DNA of 64,000 bases from Macrosoma leucophasiata (taxonomy: Eukaryota; Arthropoda; Insecta; Lepidoptera; Hedylidae). The position numbers were made by a program, and so were the translations under genes. The notes under the pieces are model-generated. The model ran no database searches and was not told the DNA's origin. It saw nothing but the letters and a program-made list of their open reading frames with translations. The DNA lies in the NCBI GenBank assembly GCA_036365455.1, contig JAWQUS010000027.1, forward strand, positions 19,952,501 through 20,016,500, in the 5' to 3' direction. Below, one piece after another: positions 8,904 to 18,600 of this stretch (positions are counted from its first letter, which is position 1; every line of letters starts with the position of its first letter).

Positions 8904-9950
8904 ATGGCTAAGTGTGGTGCTTGTGGAAAGTTCCTAGCCGCAAATGAATGTATTAAATGTTCTAAATGCAATAGTCCATTCCACAGGGCTTGTGTAGGTG
9001 TCACCGTACCTAGTACAGTAATAAACGCCTGGATGTGCCCAGGGTGTAAGATTAAATTACCTCGAGAAGATAACACCTCTACTCCAGTGAGGGGTCTTAC
9101 GGCTACCTTTACCTTGCCGCCAACGGACGCAACGGCATTAAACGTGACCGAAGATATTAAGGTCGATCTTGGGCTGGAACTTCGTGCATTTAGACTCGAA
9201 TTAAGTGCTATTAGGTCGGAAATCCACGAATTCAGAGTGGAGGTAGCGGACTTCAGAGCGGTGGTGAAATCTCTTGAAGACAGAATAGTCGGAGTTGAGG
9301 GCAGACTGTCGACGTTAGAAGATAAATTTAACTCCAAGGCACCAGCAAGCTCTGAACATCTGGAGGAGACTATTACTGAGCTTCAACTTAAACTTAATGA
9401 ACGGGACCAGGAACTCCTCAGCAATGATTTGGAATTAACTGGTGTTCCGGAGTGTCGCGAGGAAAGCTTACTACATATTGTAAAAACGGTGTCTATGAAA
9501 CTTGGTATAGAAATCGACGAGCGAGACGTCGTTCATATGGAACGGTTGGGGAGTGTGCGACGCAACATGCTGGAGGCGAGCGGAGGGAGTGCCGACGACG
9601 CGGCGGGGGAGGCGAGTGTGCAAGTGCAGCGGGCGCGCCCGATAGCCGTGCGCTTCACTCGGCGGGCGACGCGCGACCAGTGGCTGCGCGCGGCTCGCGT
9701 GCGCCGAGTGCTCACCACTGCCGACATTGACGTCGCGGGCTCGACTCGCCGTATCTACGTGAATGAGCGCCTAACGCGAGCTAACAAATTTGTGTTCTAT
9801 CACGCTCGCCAGGCGGGACTCCGACAGCGATGGCGTTTCATTTGGACCCGGAATGGGAAAATTTTTGCTCGCAAAGAGGACGGCCAACCACCTGTTTTAA
9901 TAAGATCGGAACAGGATATTGTAAAGACTTTTGGCACTAACCAAGTTTGA
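8904..9950 (+). CDS. Retrotransposon ORF1: PHD finger, coiled coil, FP-like C-terminus
   Basis: This intact 348-codon frame has its ATG 21 bases after a stretch of TTTGCAAACAAACC. Residues 4-48 form a C4HC3 PHD-type zinc finger (C4, C7, C19, C22, H27, C30, C45, C48). Residues about 75-165 are heptad-like (ELRAFRLELSAIRSEIHEF...), a likely trimerising coiled coil. Residues about 170-225 (ELLSNDLELTGVPECREESL) resemble the RNA-binding fold of non-LTR ORF1 proteins. Residues about 245-345 resemble the C-terminal domain shared by baculovirus FP25K-type proteins and insect CR1/Jockey ORF1s. Expected role: nucleic-acid-binding chaperone of a retrotransposon RNP. The middle of the gene (about 9540-9760) is strikingly GC-rich against AT-rich flanks. 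No ORF2 follows the stop. Recent insertion, selection on a non-autonomous element or domestication could each explain the intact frame. Confidence 0.8.
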   Translation: MAKCGACGKFLAANECIKCSKCNSPFHRACVGVTVPSTVINAWMCPGCKIKLPREDNTSTPVRGLTATFTLPPTDATALNVTEDIKVDLGLELRAFRLELSAIRSEIHEFRVEVADFRAVVKSLEDRIVGVEGRLSTLEDKFNSKAPASSEHLEETITELQLKLNERDQELLSNDLELTGVPECREESLLHIVKTVSMKLGIEIDERDVVHMERLGSVRRNMLEASGGSADDAAGEASVQVQRARPIAVRFTRRATRDQWLRAARVRRVLTTADIDVAGSTRRIYVNERLTRANKFVFYHARQAGLRQRWRFIWTRNGKIFARKEDGQPPVLIRSEQDIVKTFGTNQV

Positions 9951-10668
9951 ATGTTGATAGTTCAAACTTTCAAATATCTTTGTACTAAGTCTGTTATTAT
10001 TAAAGTTCTTACTTTTTTATTCATTTCGTTTATAACAAACACATACATGTACCTATTTACGTCCTTTTTTTCTAATTTCTTTATCTACATGGTTTATCAA
10101 ATCAAGGTTGTTTGTCACATGGATTGTTAAAGTTTGCAATGCTTGTATTAAAAAATCAAGGTCTCATAAAACACTTAAGTAGGGCCTATTTCATACAGTA
10201 ACAACCCATATTGGTAAATACCTACTTAATCCTATTTATTTTATCATTTTACTTTCATATTGCACACTGCAGCTATTTTATACAATATAATAGGTATGTA
10301 CCTACCTATTATGAAATCAAGTATGTATCTACTATAATCATATGTAATGTATACTACAATGTTATGTATTAAGTGTAATATTCAATTACGTTATTACTAT
10401 ATTTAATTTAGAAAATAATTATATCTCAAATACTTAATTACCGCTACCGCAATTTTTTTTTTTTTTATATTTTTATGCCTAGTAACGAAAACTTTAAGGT
10501 TGGTGAGTCTATAATAAGTTGTTGCTTCCTTGTTATACCTCTCCATCGCTATTATTTTCCTACATTATTCATACTGTATGTAGTCTATGAATTATACCTA
10601 TACATTTGTCTGTCAATTTTACGACTTTGTTATTATATATGTGTATGAATATGTATATAGGTATTTAT
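9951..10668. other. AT-rich region after ORF1
   Basis: No coding signal. It contains poly-T and several GGTATGTACC-type tracts, and is presumed 3' region of the ORF1-only element. Confidence 0.4.
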
Positions 10669-10990
10669 GTATGTATCTTCACGCCAGGTCCCTAACGGGG
10701 TAGGCAGAGAGTGTAGAGCGCCAGATATCCCAGTTCTGACAAACCTCTCGTGCCTCGTCTACCTTCATCATTCTCTTCATACATGCACGCCGATTCCTAA
10801 GACTTTTGACCCCACCATCAGACAGAATTCTACCTATTTGGTCATGGTAGGTCAGACTTGGTCTTCCTGGGCCTCTGCAACCATCCACATTCGCATTGTA
10901 TATCTGTTTAGTCATTCGCTCATTCGACATTCTTTCTATATGCCCGAACCATCGGAGCATGCCTTTTTTCATTTTTACACCGATACTATC
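10669..10990 (-). mobile_element. RTE-type 3' end with 12-bp target-site duplication
   Basis: The minus-strand frame gives MKKGMLRWFGHIERMS, then YNANVDGCRGPGRP and TYHDQIGRIL, ending PVRDLA: the C-terminal segment of an RTE-like reverse transcriptase, 5' truncated. ATAGGTATTTAT flanks it exactly at 10657-10668 and 10991-11002. The frame is uninterrupted, so the insertion is young. It splits the 3' region of the ORF1-only element. Confidence 0.9.
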
Positions 10991-11259
10991 ATAGGTATTT
11001 ATATTTATTATAATAGTATTACTCAGTCATAGATTTTAGATTTTTATTATTTTGAGTGTGCTATGGAGTTTAAGCATTTCTGACAAGTTTGCTCAGGCTT
11101 CGTAAGTTAATCTAGTGTTTATTTTTATTTTTTATTTTTATATAAGCCTATACATTATTGTTGCTACCTATTTTTTTTTTTTGTTATGTTATATGTGATA
11201 CCTATAATATTTGTACTGATTGGTAACTTTTAATAATAAAAATTTAATAAACTGGCTGA

Positions 11260-11515
11260 CATCCGTGGATCACTCAGAGGGACCCAGATGAAAACCAGCG
11301 TCAAGTAGATATCATCTGCTTGGCATAAGCTGATCTGGGTACCCATTCGGATCAACACTGAGACATACTCGACGTCACACCTACTGTCTGTTTGTTCCAA
11401 ATTGCTTTTATCTGTTGTTTATTGTTGTTTGTTATTTGTTACTTGTTATTCCTATTTTGTGTCTCTGTTTTATCCGAATAAATGTATTCTATTCTATTCT
11501 TCTATTCTATTCTAA
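11260..11515 (+). mobile_element. Non-LTR 3' UTR with TATTC tail
   Basis: CATCCGTGGATCACTCAG, GACCCAGATGAAAACCAG and GTACCCATTCGGATC precede CCGAATAAATG and a run of TATTC units. This is the expected 3' end of a CR1/Jockey-type element, treated here as the end of the ORF1-only unit. Confidence 0.6.
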
Positions 11516-11517
11516 TT

Positions 11518-11770
11518 TAATTCAAACGATTTTATCATTTTCAATATGGTTATTAGTGGCATTTGTCAAAATGACATCGCCCGCCCTATTCGCCATGTTG
11601 GTTTTGAGTTGCAATTCTAACTGCAAATAATGTTTTGTAACTGCAAACAAAGCTAAATAAGTGAATATATTTTATGCAGTAAAAAACGTTTTTATATTGA
11701 TTTTGCCTGTTAATGATATTGTGTACAATACATGGCCGGAGGTCCATACATTTTTGCAACATCTCCTTTA
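11518..11770 (-). mobile_element. GGAGATGTTGC MITE, truncated copy
   Basis: Reverse complement of the left two thirds of 33293-33664 (GCAAAAATGTATGGACCTCC, AAAACGTTTTT, CCAACATGGCGAAT). It begins directly after the TATTC tail. Confidence 0.8.
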
Positions 11771-12024
11771 TCTGCAATGGTAAATAGTAGGATAAAATTT
11801 CATTCAAAGTGGACAATTCTATGATAAAGTTGAAGAAAAGTGAGTTCAAAGCAAACAGTCTCAGATTGCTGCGGGCAACAATGAAACGGTCAATTTGCCT
11901 GGCAGCAAAAAAAATGTCATAGGAGATTAGCTGATATAAATTTTTGCATTTAAATCACCCAAGATTGCTGCTACCGGTATTTCAGACGTATTAGAAATAG
12001 TCAGATAGATCGGATCTTAGTCAA

Positions 12025-12425
12025 CCGAACAATTAAATGGCGATCAAACCATTCCAAGAGAGCGGTAGATCAATAACGCGAGATGTGTAGCAGCGACCGG
12101 CGATAAAAAAAAACACAACGTGACAATTATGGCATAATAGTATTCTCCCTTAATGACACATATTGTGCGCGCCTTTGGAGAAGGATTTGTCCAGCAGTGA
12201 AGATCTTTCGTCTAGAGCAGAGGTTCCCAAACTATTTTTTCTTGTAGACCTCTTTCAATTTTTTTCTGGTTTCCGTGGACCCCTTTTCCATGTTACATTT
12301 ATATCACATTCCCATATTTCCAAATTTTATTCACGTCTACGTAGACCCCCATCCAGTCCCATGGACCCCAGGGGGTCTATATGGACCACTTTGTAAATCA
12401 CTGGTCTAGAGTGATGATTGAAAAA
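12025..12425 (+). repeat. Family K old repeat, split by a hAT-type MITE
   Basis: GTCAACCGAACAAT, CAAACCATTCCAAGAG, ATAACGCGAGATG, GGCATAATAGTATTCTC and TTTGTCCAGCAGTGAAGATC are the ordered landmarks of family K. The end (AGTGATGATTG) resumes after the MITE at 12218-12403. Confidence 0.7.
12218..12403 (+). mobile_element. hAT-type MITE with perfect 8-bp TSD
   Basis: CAGAGGTTCCCAAACT at the left and ACTTTGTAAATCACTG at the right form hAT-like imperfect TIRs. GTCTAGAG occurs immediately outside both ends (12210-12217 and 12404-12411). The 186-bp body is non-coding and rich in GGACCCC / GGGGTC. Confidence 0.9.
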
Positions 12426-12969
12426 AATATATTTGTACTGCAAGGAATCAAAATTTATTACAACGAGTAAAATGCACGCTGGATGAAAAATTACAGTTCC
12501 AAAATACTTTTTCTTTAAAATATTTGCTTAAGTGGAACCAGCCTTATAATATACACTTAGCTAATATCATACTCTCTTAAATTGTTTTTTGTTGATTTGG
12601 CTTTATATATATCACCGGCACCGGAAAATAGCAAGATCCGCAAGTTTATCACTTTCCTAGGATTCTAAACAAGAGATAAATTGTATGATTTATTGATAAT
12701 TTTCACATCAATAAGGGCACCCCAATATGATTGGGCTAGGCCAAAAATACCTGACACAAAAAAACTTTTGAGTCAGGTATTTTTTATCTGTGAATAATAT
12801 GTCACCGGAAGATAACAAATCTTTGAATATTTCTTTTAAATGGAATACCACGTATTAAAAACACTTGCTTATTATTTAATTGTGGCCCACACGGCTTCGC
12901 ACAATGAACAATTCACTTAATCTCGGTATTTCGGATTGGATCAATATAGCACAAAAATATGCACACGTA
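12426..12969. other. Unannotated stretch
   Basis: No gene. A 12-bp stem (AAATACCTGAC / GTCAGGTATTT) occurs at about 12747-12786. GTCACCGGAA and ATCACCGGCACCGGAA hint at an old duplicated repeat. Confidence 0.4.
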
Positions 12970-13289
12970 AACGTAAACGTAACTTCACGCCTGTAATCCC
13001 CGAAGGGGTAGGCAGAGGTAAATGCATGCATTCAAGCATACATGCAAACACCCACGATTCGCCGGTTACGTTTTTGGCCTATGTAACAGGTGGCGACCCT
13101 GTTGACATCTCCGGGCACATTACCAAACTTCAAGGTACTAGGAAATTTCCAGAAAATGGAAAAATCCCAATAGAACCAGAGATAATGGACTTTACACCAT
13201 CATCTCTGATAACCCCCTATCCGGGAATCGAACCCAGGACCTCAGCGTAGTAGTAGTGGCCTGCTGCCACTGGGCTACCGAGGCAGTTA
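12970..13289 (-). mobile_element. Family B tRNA-derived SINE, full length
   Basis: On minus: A box near TAGCCCAGTGGCAGCAGGC, B box GGTTCGATTCCCGG, then the family B body and a tail ending in ACGTAA repeats. Confidence 0.85.
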
Positions 13290-14229
13290 CACGTCATTTG
13301 CATAAAGTACCTTATACAATTTAAAATCAGAGTTCATCAGTAACACGTCAAACAAAATGAACATCATGACCTAAATTCATCTATTATCAATTCTGCTAAC
13401 TTTATTGAAAATTCAAATGCAGTTAGGAACTAAATTCGGTAGCCATCGTATTTTAAGCTCCATCTCACTGACCTGAATTCGCTTGATAAAGCTGCGTGCA
13501 CATTCTGGGTTACACGGGGTTGATGTTTTAAATTTTTGATGTGTCAACGGCATAGCCTGTTGAAAGGAGAGTCCCCTTTACATGCTGATTGTAAAATGAA
13601 TTTTTAAATAAATTGCGTTTATTTTTCAAAATTTTTCATAATTTTAGTAGGTAATTGTGCTGTATTTAGTATCATCATTTCAGTCAAAAGACGCCCACTG
13701 CTGGACAAAAGCCCCAAAGACTGCCTCAACAGTGTTTCCCCCTTTCATTTTTAAACTTATAAAGTGAAAAAAAAAAAAAGTGCAATACTTTTTTTAAGGA
13801 ATTATCATCAAAACCAATGAAAGATACTTATTTAGGAGTACATTTTAAAAAACTGCAAATTTAATACAACTATACGTCATTCATATTTTTTATTTCCCAT
13901 TTTGAAACTTATCTTTTTCTGTCAAAAACTGATTGTAGTGAACCAGTCAAATATTTACTTTGCAACTACGAAACCCATTCTCTAGCTATTGGTCGCTTTT
14001 TATATTATTTCCTTCTTCTATGCCTCTCCAAGTTCTGGGTCAGTACAATATCTAAATACACCCGCTTTCATTTTATTATATCCATTAACATTCGTAATAC
14101 ATTATTTGTTGATGGTCTGAAATACTTTAAGCTTCTTACTGTGGGAATTTTCAAAGCTGATTTGAGTGAGGCATTTCACGCGTGACATCCAAGAAAATTA
14201 AATTATAAATTGAAATGAACTTCCTGGGA
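13290..14229. other. Unannotated stretch with two repeat fragments
   Basis: Positions 13395-13480 match 8205-8290 in order. Positions 13680-13735 are a minus-strand end of family K (CAGTCAAAAGACGCCCACTG). Nothing else recognised. Confidence 0.45.
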
Positions 14230-14522
14230 TTTTTTTAATGTAATGAAAGTGGCAAACAAGCATGCAGTTCACATTGATGTTAAGTGATGACTACAGCCTA
14301 TAGACACTTACACAAAGACCAGAGGTTAAAATGCAGATGCGTTACCACTTCTGAGGTCTAAGCTGTTATTCCCCTGTACCGGAAATTACAGGGCCGTACA
14401 TTACCACCTGACCAAAACACAATAGTGCTGAACACTACCGGCAATTTAGCGGCAAGTATATTAGGTAATGCGGTGGTGCCGACGCCTGCGAGCTCCGTCA
14501 CTGGAGCTCTACCACCAGTAAA
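14230..14522 (-). mobile_element. Family A SINE-like element, full length
   Basis: Poly-T then GTGGCAAACAAGCATGCAG through to CTCTACCACCAGTA, all family landmarks in order. Confidence 0.85.
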
Positions 14523-14523
14523 G

Positions 14524-14798
14524 TACTGGGTAATAATCAAGTGGCAGCAGACCACTATTGTTACGCTGAGGTTCCATTCCCGGGTGTAGAGAGATATCGG
14601 TGTGAAATGCTTTATCTCTGGTTCTATTTGGATTTTTTCGTTTTCTGAAAGGACCTCAGAACTTGGTAATATGCCCGGCGATGTCAACAGGCTCGTCTCC
14701 TGACGGCCAATACATACCCAGCGAATCGAAGGTGTTTGCATGTATGCATGCATTTACCTATGCCCACCCTTTCGGGTATTACAAGCATGAATTTACGT
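14524..14798 (+). mobile_element. Family B SINE, diverged head
   Basis: CAAGTGGCAGCAGACCAC and GGTTCCATTCCCGGG are mutated A and B boxes, followed by GTGTTTGCATGTATGCATG and the family tail. It directly abuts the family A copy. Confidence 0.75.
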
Positions 14799-14984
14799 CT
14801 AATTTTTTCAAATCTTTGAATTTATTTATAATGACGATCCGTTTGGTCTATCGTTGTATGCCGACCACTTGATTTGAGGGTCGCGAGCTCGATCTCTGAT
14901 TCGGGATAAATATAATACTCGTAGATATATATAAAGCCTACAACGGATAATAATATTTGATCCCGTCTGGGTGTTTGTGTGTGT

Positions 14985-15085
14985 GTTGTGTGCATACAAC
15001 GGCATGTGTGGCTGTGTGGGCACTGTTGTGGGCAACTTTGGTGAAGGCTTTGTCCAGCTGTGGACGTCTTTTGCTGGAACTGAGA
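14985..15085 (+). repeat. Family K fragment
   Basis: CACTGTTGTGGGCAAC, GGCTTTGTCCAGCTGTGG and ACGTCTTTTGCTGGA match the right end of family K. Confidence 0.55.
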
Positions 15086-15410
15086 GTAAGTGGAATAAAT
15101 AATACAGTGTACCAATGTATATTTTATAAGCTATACCATAGGGAAATGGAACTGGTGCACAAAAGTTTGCCAGCATTTTCGCAGTTGTCGAGCGCAACCA
15201 TATTTTAAATCATTGCTGCGGTTTTTTCCATTATTTTTGTTGCGGTGAATAGTAGTTGCTGCTTAGCAGTTCAACTTTTTTTTAGTAAAAGTATAGAATA
15301 CGTTGAGGTTTTGCTTATAGTGTACAGGACAAATGCTATGCAAACGTATTTAAACTTATTTTTTTAATTTATTATGTTTGCTCTTTTAATAATCACCATC
15401 ACTACTCGCT

Positions 15411-15580
15411 TCATATTATAAAGTAAAGTCCCCCTATTTTCCCTGTCTGTATGTATGCGCTAATCTCGGAAATACGTAAACCAATTTTGTTCCTTTTTGA
15501 AATGTTGGAAAGAGGGTTTTCTGAGAAAGGTTTGTATCTATAATAAATACTTCCCGTGCGAAACCGGTACGGGTCGCTAG
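15411..15580 (+). mobile_element. Short Helitron-like element
   Basis: Starts TCATATTATAAAGTAAAG and ends CCGGTACGGGTCGCTAG before a T; a CTGTCTGTATGTATG tract and a GAAACCGGTACGGG 3' hairpin-like region lie within. The left boundary is less certain because it follows T, not A. Confidence 0.55.
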
Positions 15581-15801
15581 TATAGAATAAAAGTGTGACA
15601 CTGCATAAAATTTACAAAGAACTGCAAAGCAAAAAAGAATCATAAAACGTAGCCACGAGAATCGTCACCCTCCAACACGTCTGCCTTACATAATTCAGCA
15701 ACCGCTTTGCTAATGGCGTTCCTCCATTGACTAGGATATGAGCTCTCACTGGCAAAGAGGTTTGAACTTTACAACTTTATGTCACTTATGTACGGAATGT
15801 A

Positions 15802-16228
15802 CAATACCTTGCAAGCAAATATTACACATCGAGCCTACATCAGTTCACATAGATGTTAAGTGATGACTGCAGCCTATAGACATCGACACAAAGACTTAGG
15901 TCAAAATGCAGATGCGCTACCACTTCTGAGGCCTAAGGTGTTTTGCCTCTGTGCCGGAAATTACAGGGTCGACTTCGGTTACTAATTAGATTCGACCGTT
16001 ATCTCTGCTGCAGAGCAGAGATAACTGCTCCACTCTGCCTATGTAAGGACTGATAGTCCGGTATTGGTCAAAACTCGATCAGAATGGTCGATAAACGTCA
16101 GACAGATAAAGGTGAGGAAGAGATAGCGCTCTTAGCGAGGAAGAGATATCGATCTTTCGGGTCTGTACCCGCAATAAACCGAAATCTGATTCCTAAGGTC
16201 GATGTGCAATGTTTCTTGATGGAATCTG
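15802..16228. mobile_element. Tc1-type MITE, diverged, split by family A fragment
   Basis: CACATCGAGCCTAC at the left and GTCGATGTGCAATG at the right are the TIRs seen at 27892-28146. The interior AGTCCGGTATTGGTCAAAAC is also shared. A TA precedes position 15802. The family A fragment interrupts it near the left TIR. Confidence 0.6.
15841..15969 (-). mobile_element. Family A fragment
   Basis: AGTTCACATAGATGTTAAG to GTGCCGGAAATTACAGGG: the 3' half of family A, 5' truncated, inside the Tc1-type MITE. Confidence 0.75.
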
Positions 16229-16253
16229 TTTTTAAGTTGTATTGAGACAGAAA

Positions 16254-16398
16254 CCCCCTTATTCATAAACGTATTTTAGGTAAAGTGTTGCTAATCTCTC
16301 CTTTGTCTTTTCTATCCTGCACATTTGACATTGCAACTGACAAAAACAAAGCATTCTATAGCTAAAACGTATCTAATGTACGTTTATGAACAAGGGGG
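16254..16398. mobile_element. 145-bp MITE with 20-bp TIRs
   Basis: CCCCCTTATTCATAAACGTA at the left and its complement with one mismatch at the right. No coding. I could not define a target-site duplication, so the superfamily is open. Confidence 0.75.
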
Positions 16399-17540
16399 TA
16401 GGTCTACAAATAAAATATGAAGTATTTCAATTAATTATGTTTCAATGCATAAAAAATTAAATAAATTTTATTTTTAAAAACGAATATTGGTAAATGAACC
16501 AAATAACATCACAACTAATTCGTCGCCCTTTGGGTGTTCAAAAAACAGAAACGTGTCTCAGTATTTTCCTGAAAACACATAATAAAACTACTTAAAGTTT
16601 ATCCTTTTATTTCAATAAAAACAACATTTGAAGTGGATATTTATTTGTTTAGTACATTATGCATACAAAATTACATTTATTTTATTTTTGAAAACGAAAA
16701 TTTGGTAATGGGTCCAATTAACAATAACAGATTCGTCGCTTTTGAGACGGATTAAAAAAACAGGAATATGAATCAGTATTTCTTTGCCGATATACTTAAA
16801 TAGAAAACTCAAAATTTGACTATATCAGGCTGTTTTAATTTTTAAAAATCAGAATATAAAACTGACAGCTGACATTTTGGTATTTATATTTATACCATTA
16901 CATAAAGGTTTTAACCCTTTCAACTGAATAAACTCGTGACGCTGTAGTTTTTAATTTTTAGTCCGACAACGGCTTCAAAATTTTTGAGGCATAATATCAT
17001 TCTGTTGCAGAAAGACATTTGCCCGGTAAGTTTGCTCACATCGACGATGGCTCCCTTCTATTTTTTTTGTGCGGCAATGGGTTAAACTTATATGGTACGA
17101 AAGAACGACGTTTGCAGGGTCAGCTTGCTTACACCGATGATTGGACACGCTTTATTTAATTTGTTTAATTTTGTAAGGCAATTGGTTTAACATCTATTGT
17201 TTGGCCGCACGACGCGACGTTTGCCAGGTCAGCTTGTAATATGAAAAAGTAAGACTGTAAAGAAAAAATAATCATAAAACTTACAAGAATCGTCACCAGC
17301 CAACGCGCTTCTCTGCATATTCAAAATTGAAAAACGTTTTATTTTTGAAAAGATAAAAACTTGACAAAATTTTTGAAAACAAATATTTTGTTTCTTTTTG
17401 TTAGATACAGAGTTCGAAATATAGCAATGTATCTGAATACTCTTCTGAAAATGTACTAACAGCGAAAACACAAAACATACATAACTATTGCACGTTGTTC
17501 TATAGGCCTTTTTATTCCAATAAAAACAAATGTTATTGTT
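16399..17540. repeat. AT-rich diverged tandem duplications
   Basis: Blocks at about 16440-16620, 16670-16800 and 17330-17530 share TTTATTTTTGAAAACGAA, TTCGTCGC and AGTATTTTCCTGAAAA-like sequence. A second unit (ACGTTTGCNGGGTCAGCTTG and relatives) occurs at about 17010, 17110 and 17215 and resembles worn 3' ends of the Helitron type at 61378. No gene seen. Confidence 0.45.
16915..17081. mobile_element. Candidate piggyBac-type MITE
   Basis: TTAA at 16911-16914 is followed by CCCTTTCAACTG, and GCGGCAATGGG is followed by TTAA at 17082-17085. The ends CCC(T/A)TT inside TTAA fit piggyBac, but the TIR is short. Confidence 0.4.
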
Positions 17541-17606
17541 TTATAATATATATATATTTATTATTTTATATATTTATATATTTATTTTTATATATTTATA
17601 AATTAT
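17541..17606. repeat. TATATTTA-rich low-complexity tract
   Basis: Almost pure A/T, built from TATATTTAT units. Confidence 0.8.
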
Positions 17607-17609
17607 ATA

Positions 17610-17972
17610 ATATTATTTCGCATTAACACATGCTTGTGAAATATATTTTATTTAAATAAAATATATTTCACAAGCATGTGTTAATGCGAAATAATATAAA
17701 ACAGTTATTAAGGGTAAAAGCGACTTCTTTACGATATTCAATAAACTGCAAAGTCTATTATATCGGTTGCCTAACTAGCATAGTTGGCAATAGATGGCGC
17801 AGCTGCTACCACAAAGCAATGCAATAAATGTGAAGGAAAGATTTGACAAAACGGGCAGGACTTCAGTAGCTCAATTGGAAAAAAGCGGCTTGACTAGATT
17901 CCCAGTAGGCCGCGAGTTCGAGTCTCGCCTGAAGTCAAATTTTTCTTTCCATTTTTCTTTAAATAAAACAAA
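17610..17972 (+). mobile_element. Family C element with palindromic head and tRNA-like core
   Basis: The head is an 88-bp perfect palindrome (17610-17697, 44-bp arms without loop). The body contains GGGTAAAAGCGACTTC and ATATCGGTTGCCTAAC. A tRNA-like core follows at about 17861-17936 (GGACTTCAGTAGCTC, then the GCGAG-TTCGAGT-CTCGC T arm and TGAAGTC), then the TTTTTCTTTCCATTTTTC tail. Confidence 0.8.
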
Positions 17973-18008
17973 TCTTATATTTTTATACATTACGTTTTTT
18001 TTTTAATA

Positions 18009-18182
18009 TGTATGTATGTATCTTCACGCCAGGTTCTAAACAATCTTTCTATAATCTATATATAATTCAAAAATCCCGGTTCTAACACACCTCCCGTGCC
18101 TCATCTACCTTCATCATGCTCTTCATACATGCACGCTGATTTCTAAGACTTCTGACCCCACCATCAGACAGCACTCGACCAA
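18009..18182 (-). mobile_element. RTE-type 3' end, diverged
   Basis: GTATGTATCTTCACGCCAGG tail, then CCCGGTTCTAACACACCTCC and CATGCTCTTCATACATGCACG match the RTE fragments. About 40 bp near the 3' end are replaced by AT-rich sequence. Confidence 0.65.
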
Positions 18183-18239
18183 ATTTTTTAGTTCAGGCAC
18201 ATCTTATAAATATAGGCACGCGTGTCATTCAAATGAAAA

Positions 18240-18600
18240 AAAAACCGGTCAAGTGCGTGTCGGGCCACGCGCATTGTAGGGTTCCGTAGTTTTCAGGTTT
18301 GAATAATGTAATGAAAAAATAAATAAATATTTTCTATGAAGTTGATTGAAATTTTCGAGTAAAATACATTTGGTCGACTACTACTCGCAAACATGGAAAA
18401 CCAACTTAAGTGTGATAGTTTTCCTTTTAACCGGTCCTATCGACGCAGACAAATTTTGATTACGGTCGAATGGACCTCGCTCTATTCTTTTTGGTTCGTT
18501 CAGACAATTTTCTCCGAAAGTATCATTGACCATGACAGATTCATAGATGCACGACTGATTTATGAGGATACCGTATTTTACTTTTTAGTTACGACATCTT
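18240..18600 (+). repeat. AACCGGTCAAGTGCG repeat copy 1
   Basis: Begins AAACCGGTCAAGTGCGTG, CGGGCCACGCGCATTG, AGGGTTCCGTAG, a repeat type widespread in Lepidoptera (from memory). Similarity to the copy at 32279 runs at least to about 18430. The 69-codon frame here looks incidental. Confidence 0.6.

Larger units (their letters stand above)
8429..11515 (+). mobile_element. Putative ORF1-only (HAL1-like) non-LTR retroelement
   Basis: A 5' leader of about 475 bp precedes an intact ORF1. A long AT-rich 3' region follows, and then a GC-richer 3' end (11260-11515) with GGATCACTCAGAGGGACC and a TATTC pentanucleotide tail. No endonuclease or RT is present. The left boundary is uncertain; it is placed where the truncated MITE ends. 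A later RTE fragment splits the 3' region. The same ATTCT-type tail ends the RT-bearing element at 56038. It could also be an internally deleted two-ORF element. Confidence 0.5.

Noticed and set aside
9452..9730. Arg-rich 92-codon frame and the 64-codon minus frame over ORF1
   Set aside because: Shadow frames of the GC-rich part of ORF1.
12747..12786. Short TIR pair (AAATACCTGAC / GTCAGGTATTT) as a MITE
   Set aside because: The whole structure is only about 40 bp and has no target duplication; it is a simple hairpin.
14822..15208. Overlapping 97-, 123- and 83-codon frames
   Set aside because: Frames on both strands over a family K fragment and a GT-rich tract; nothing recognisable.
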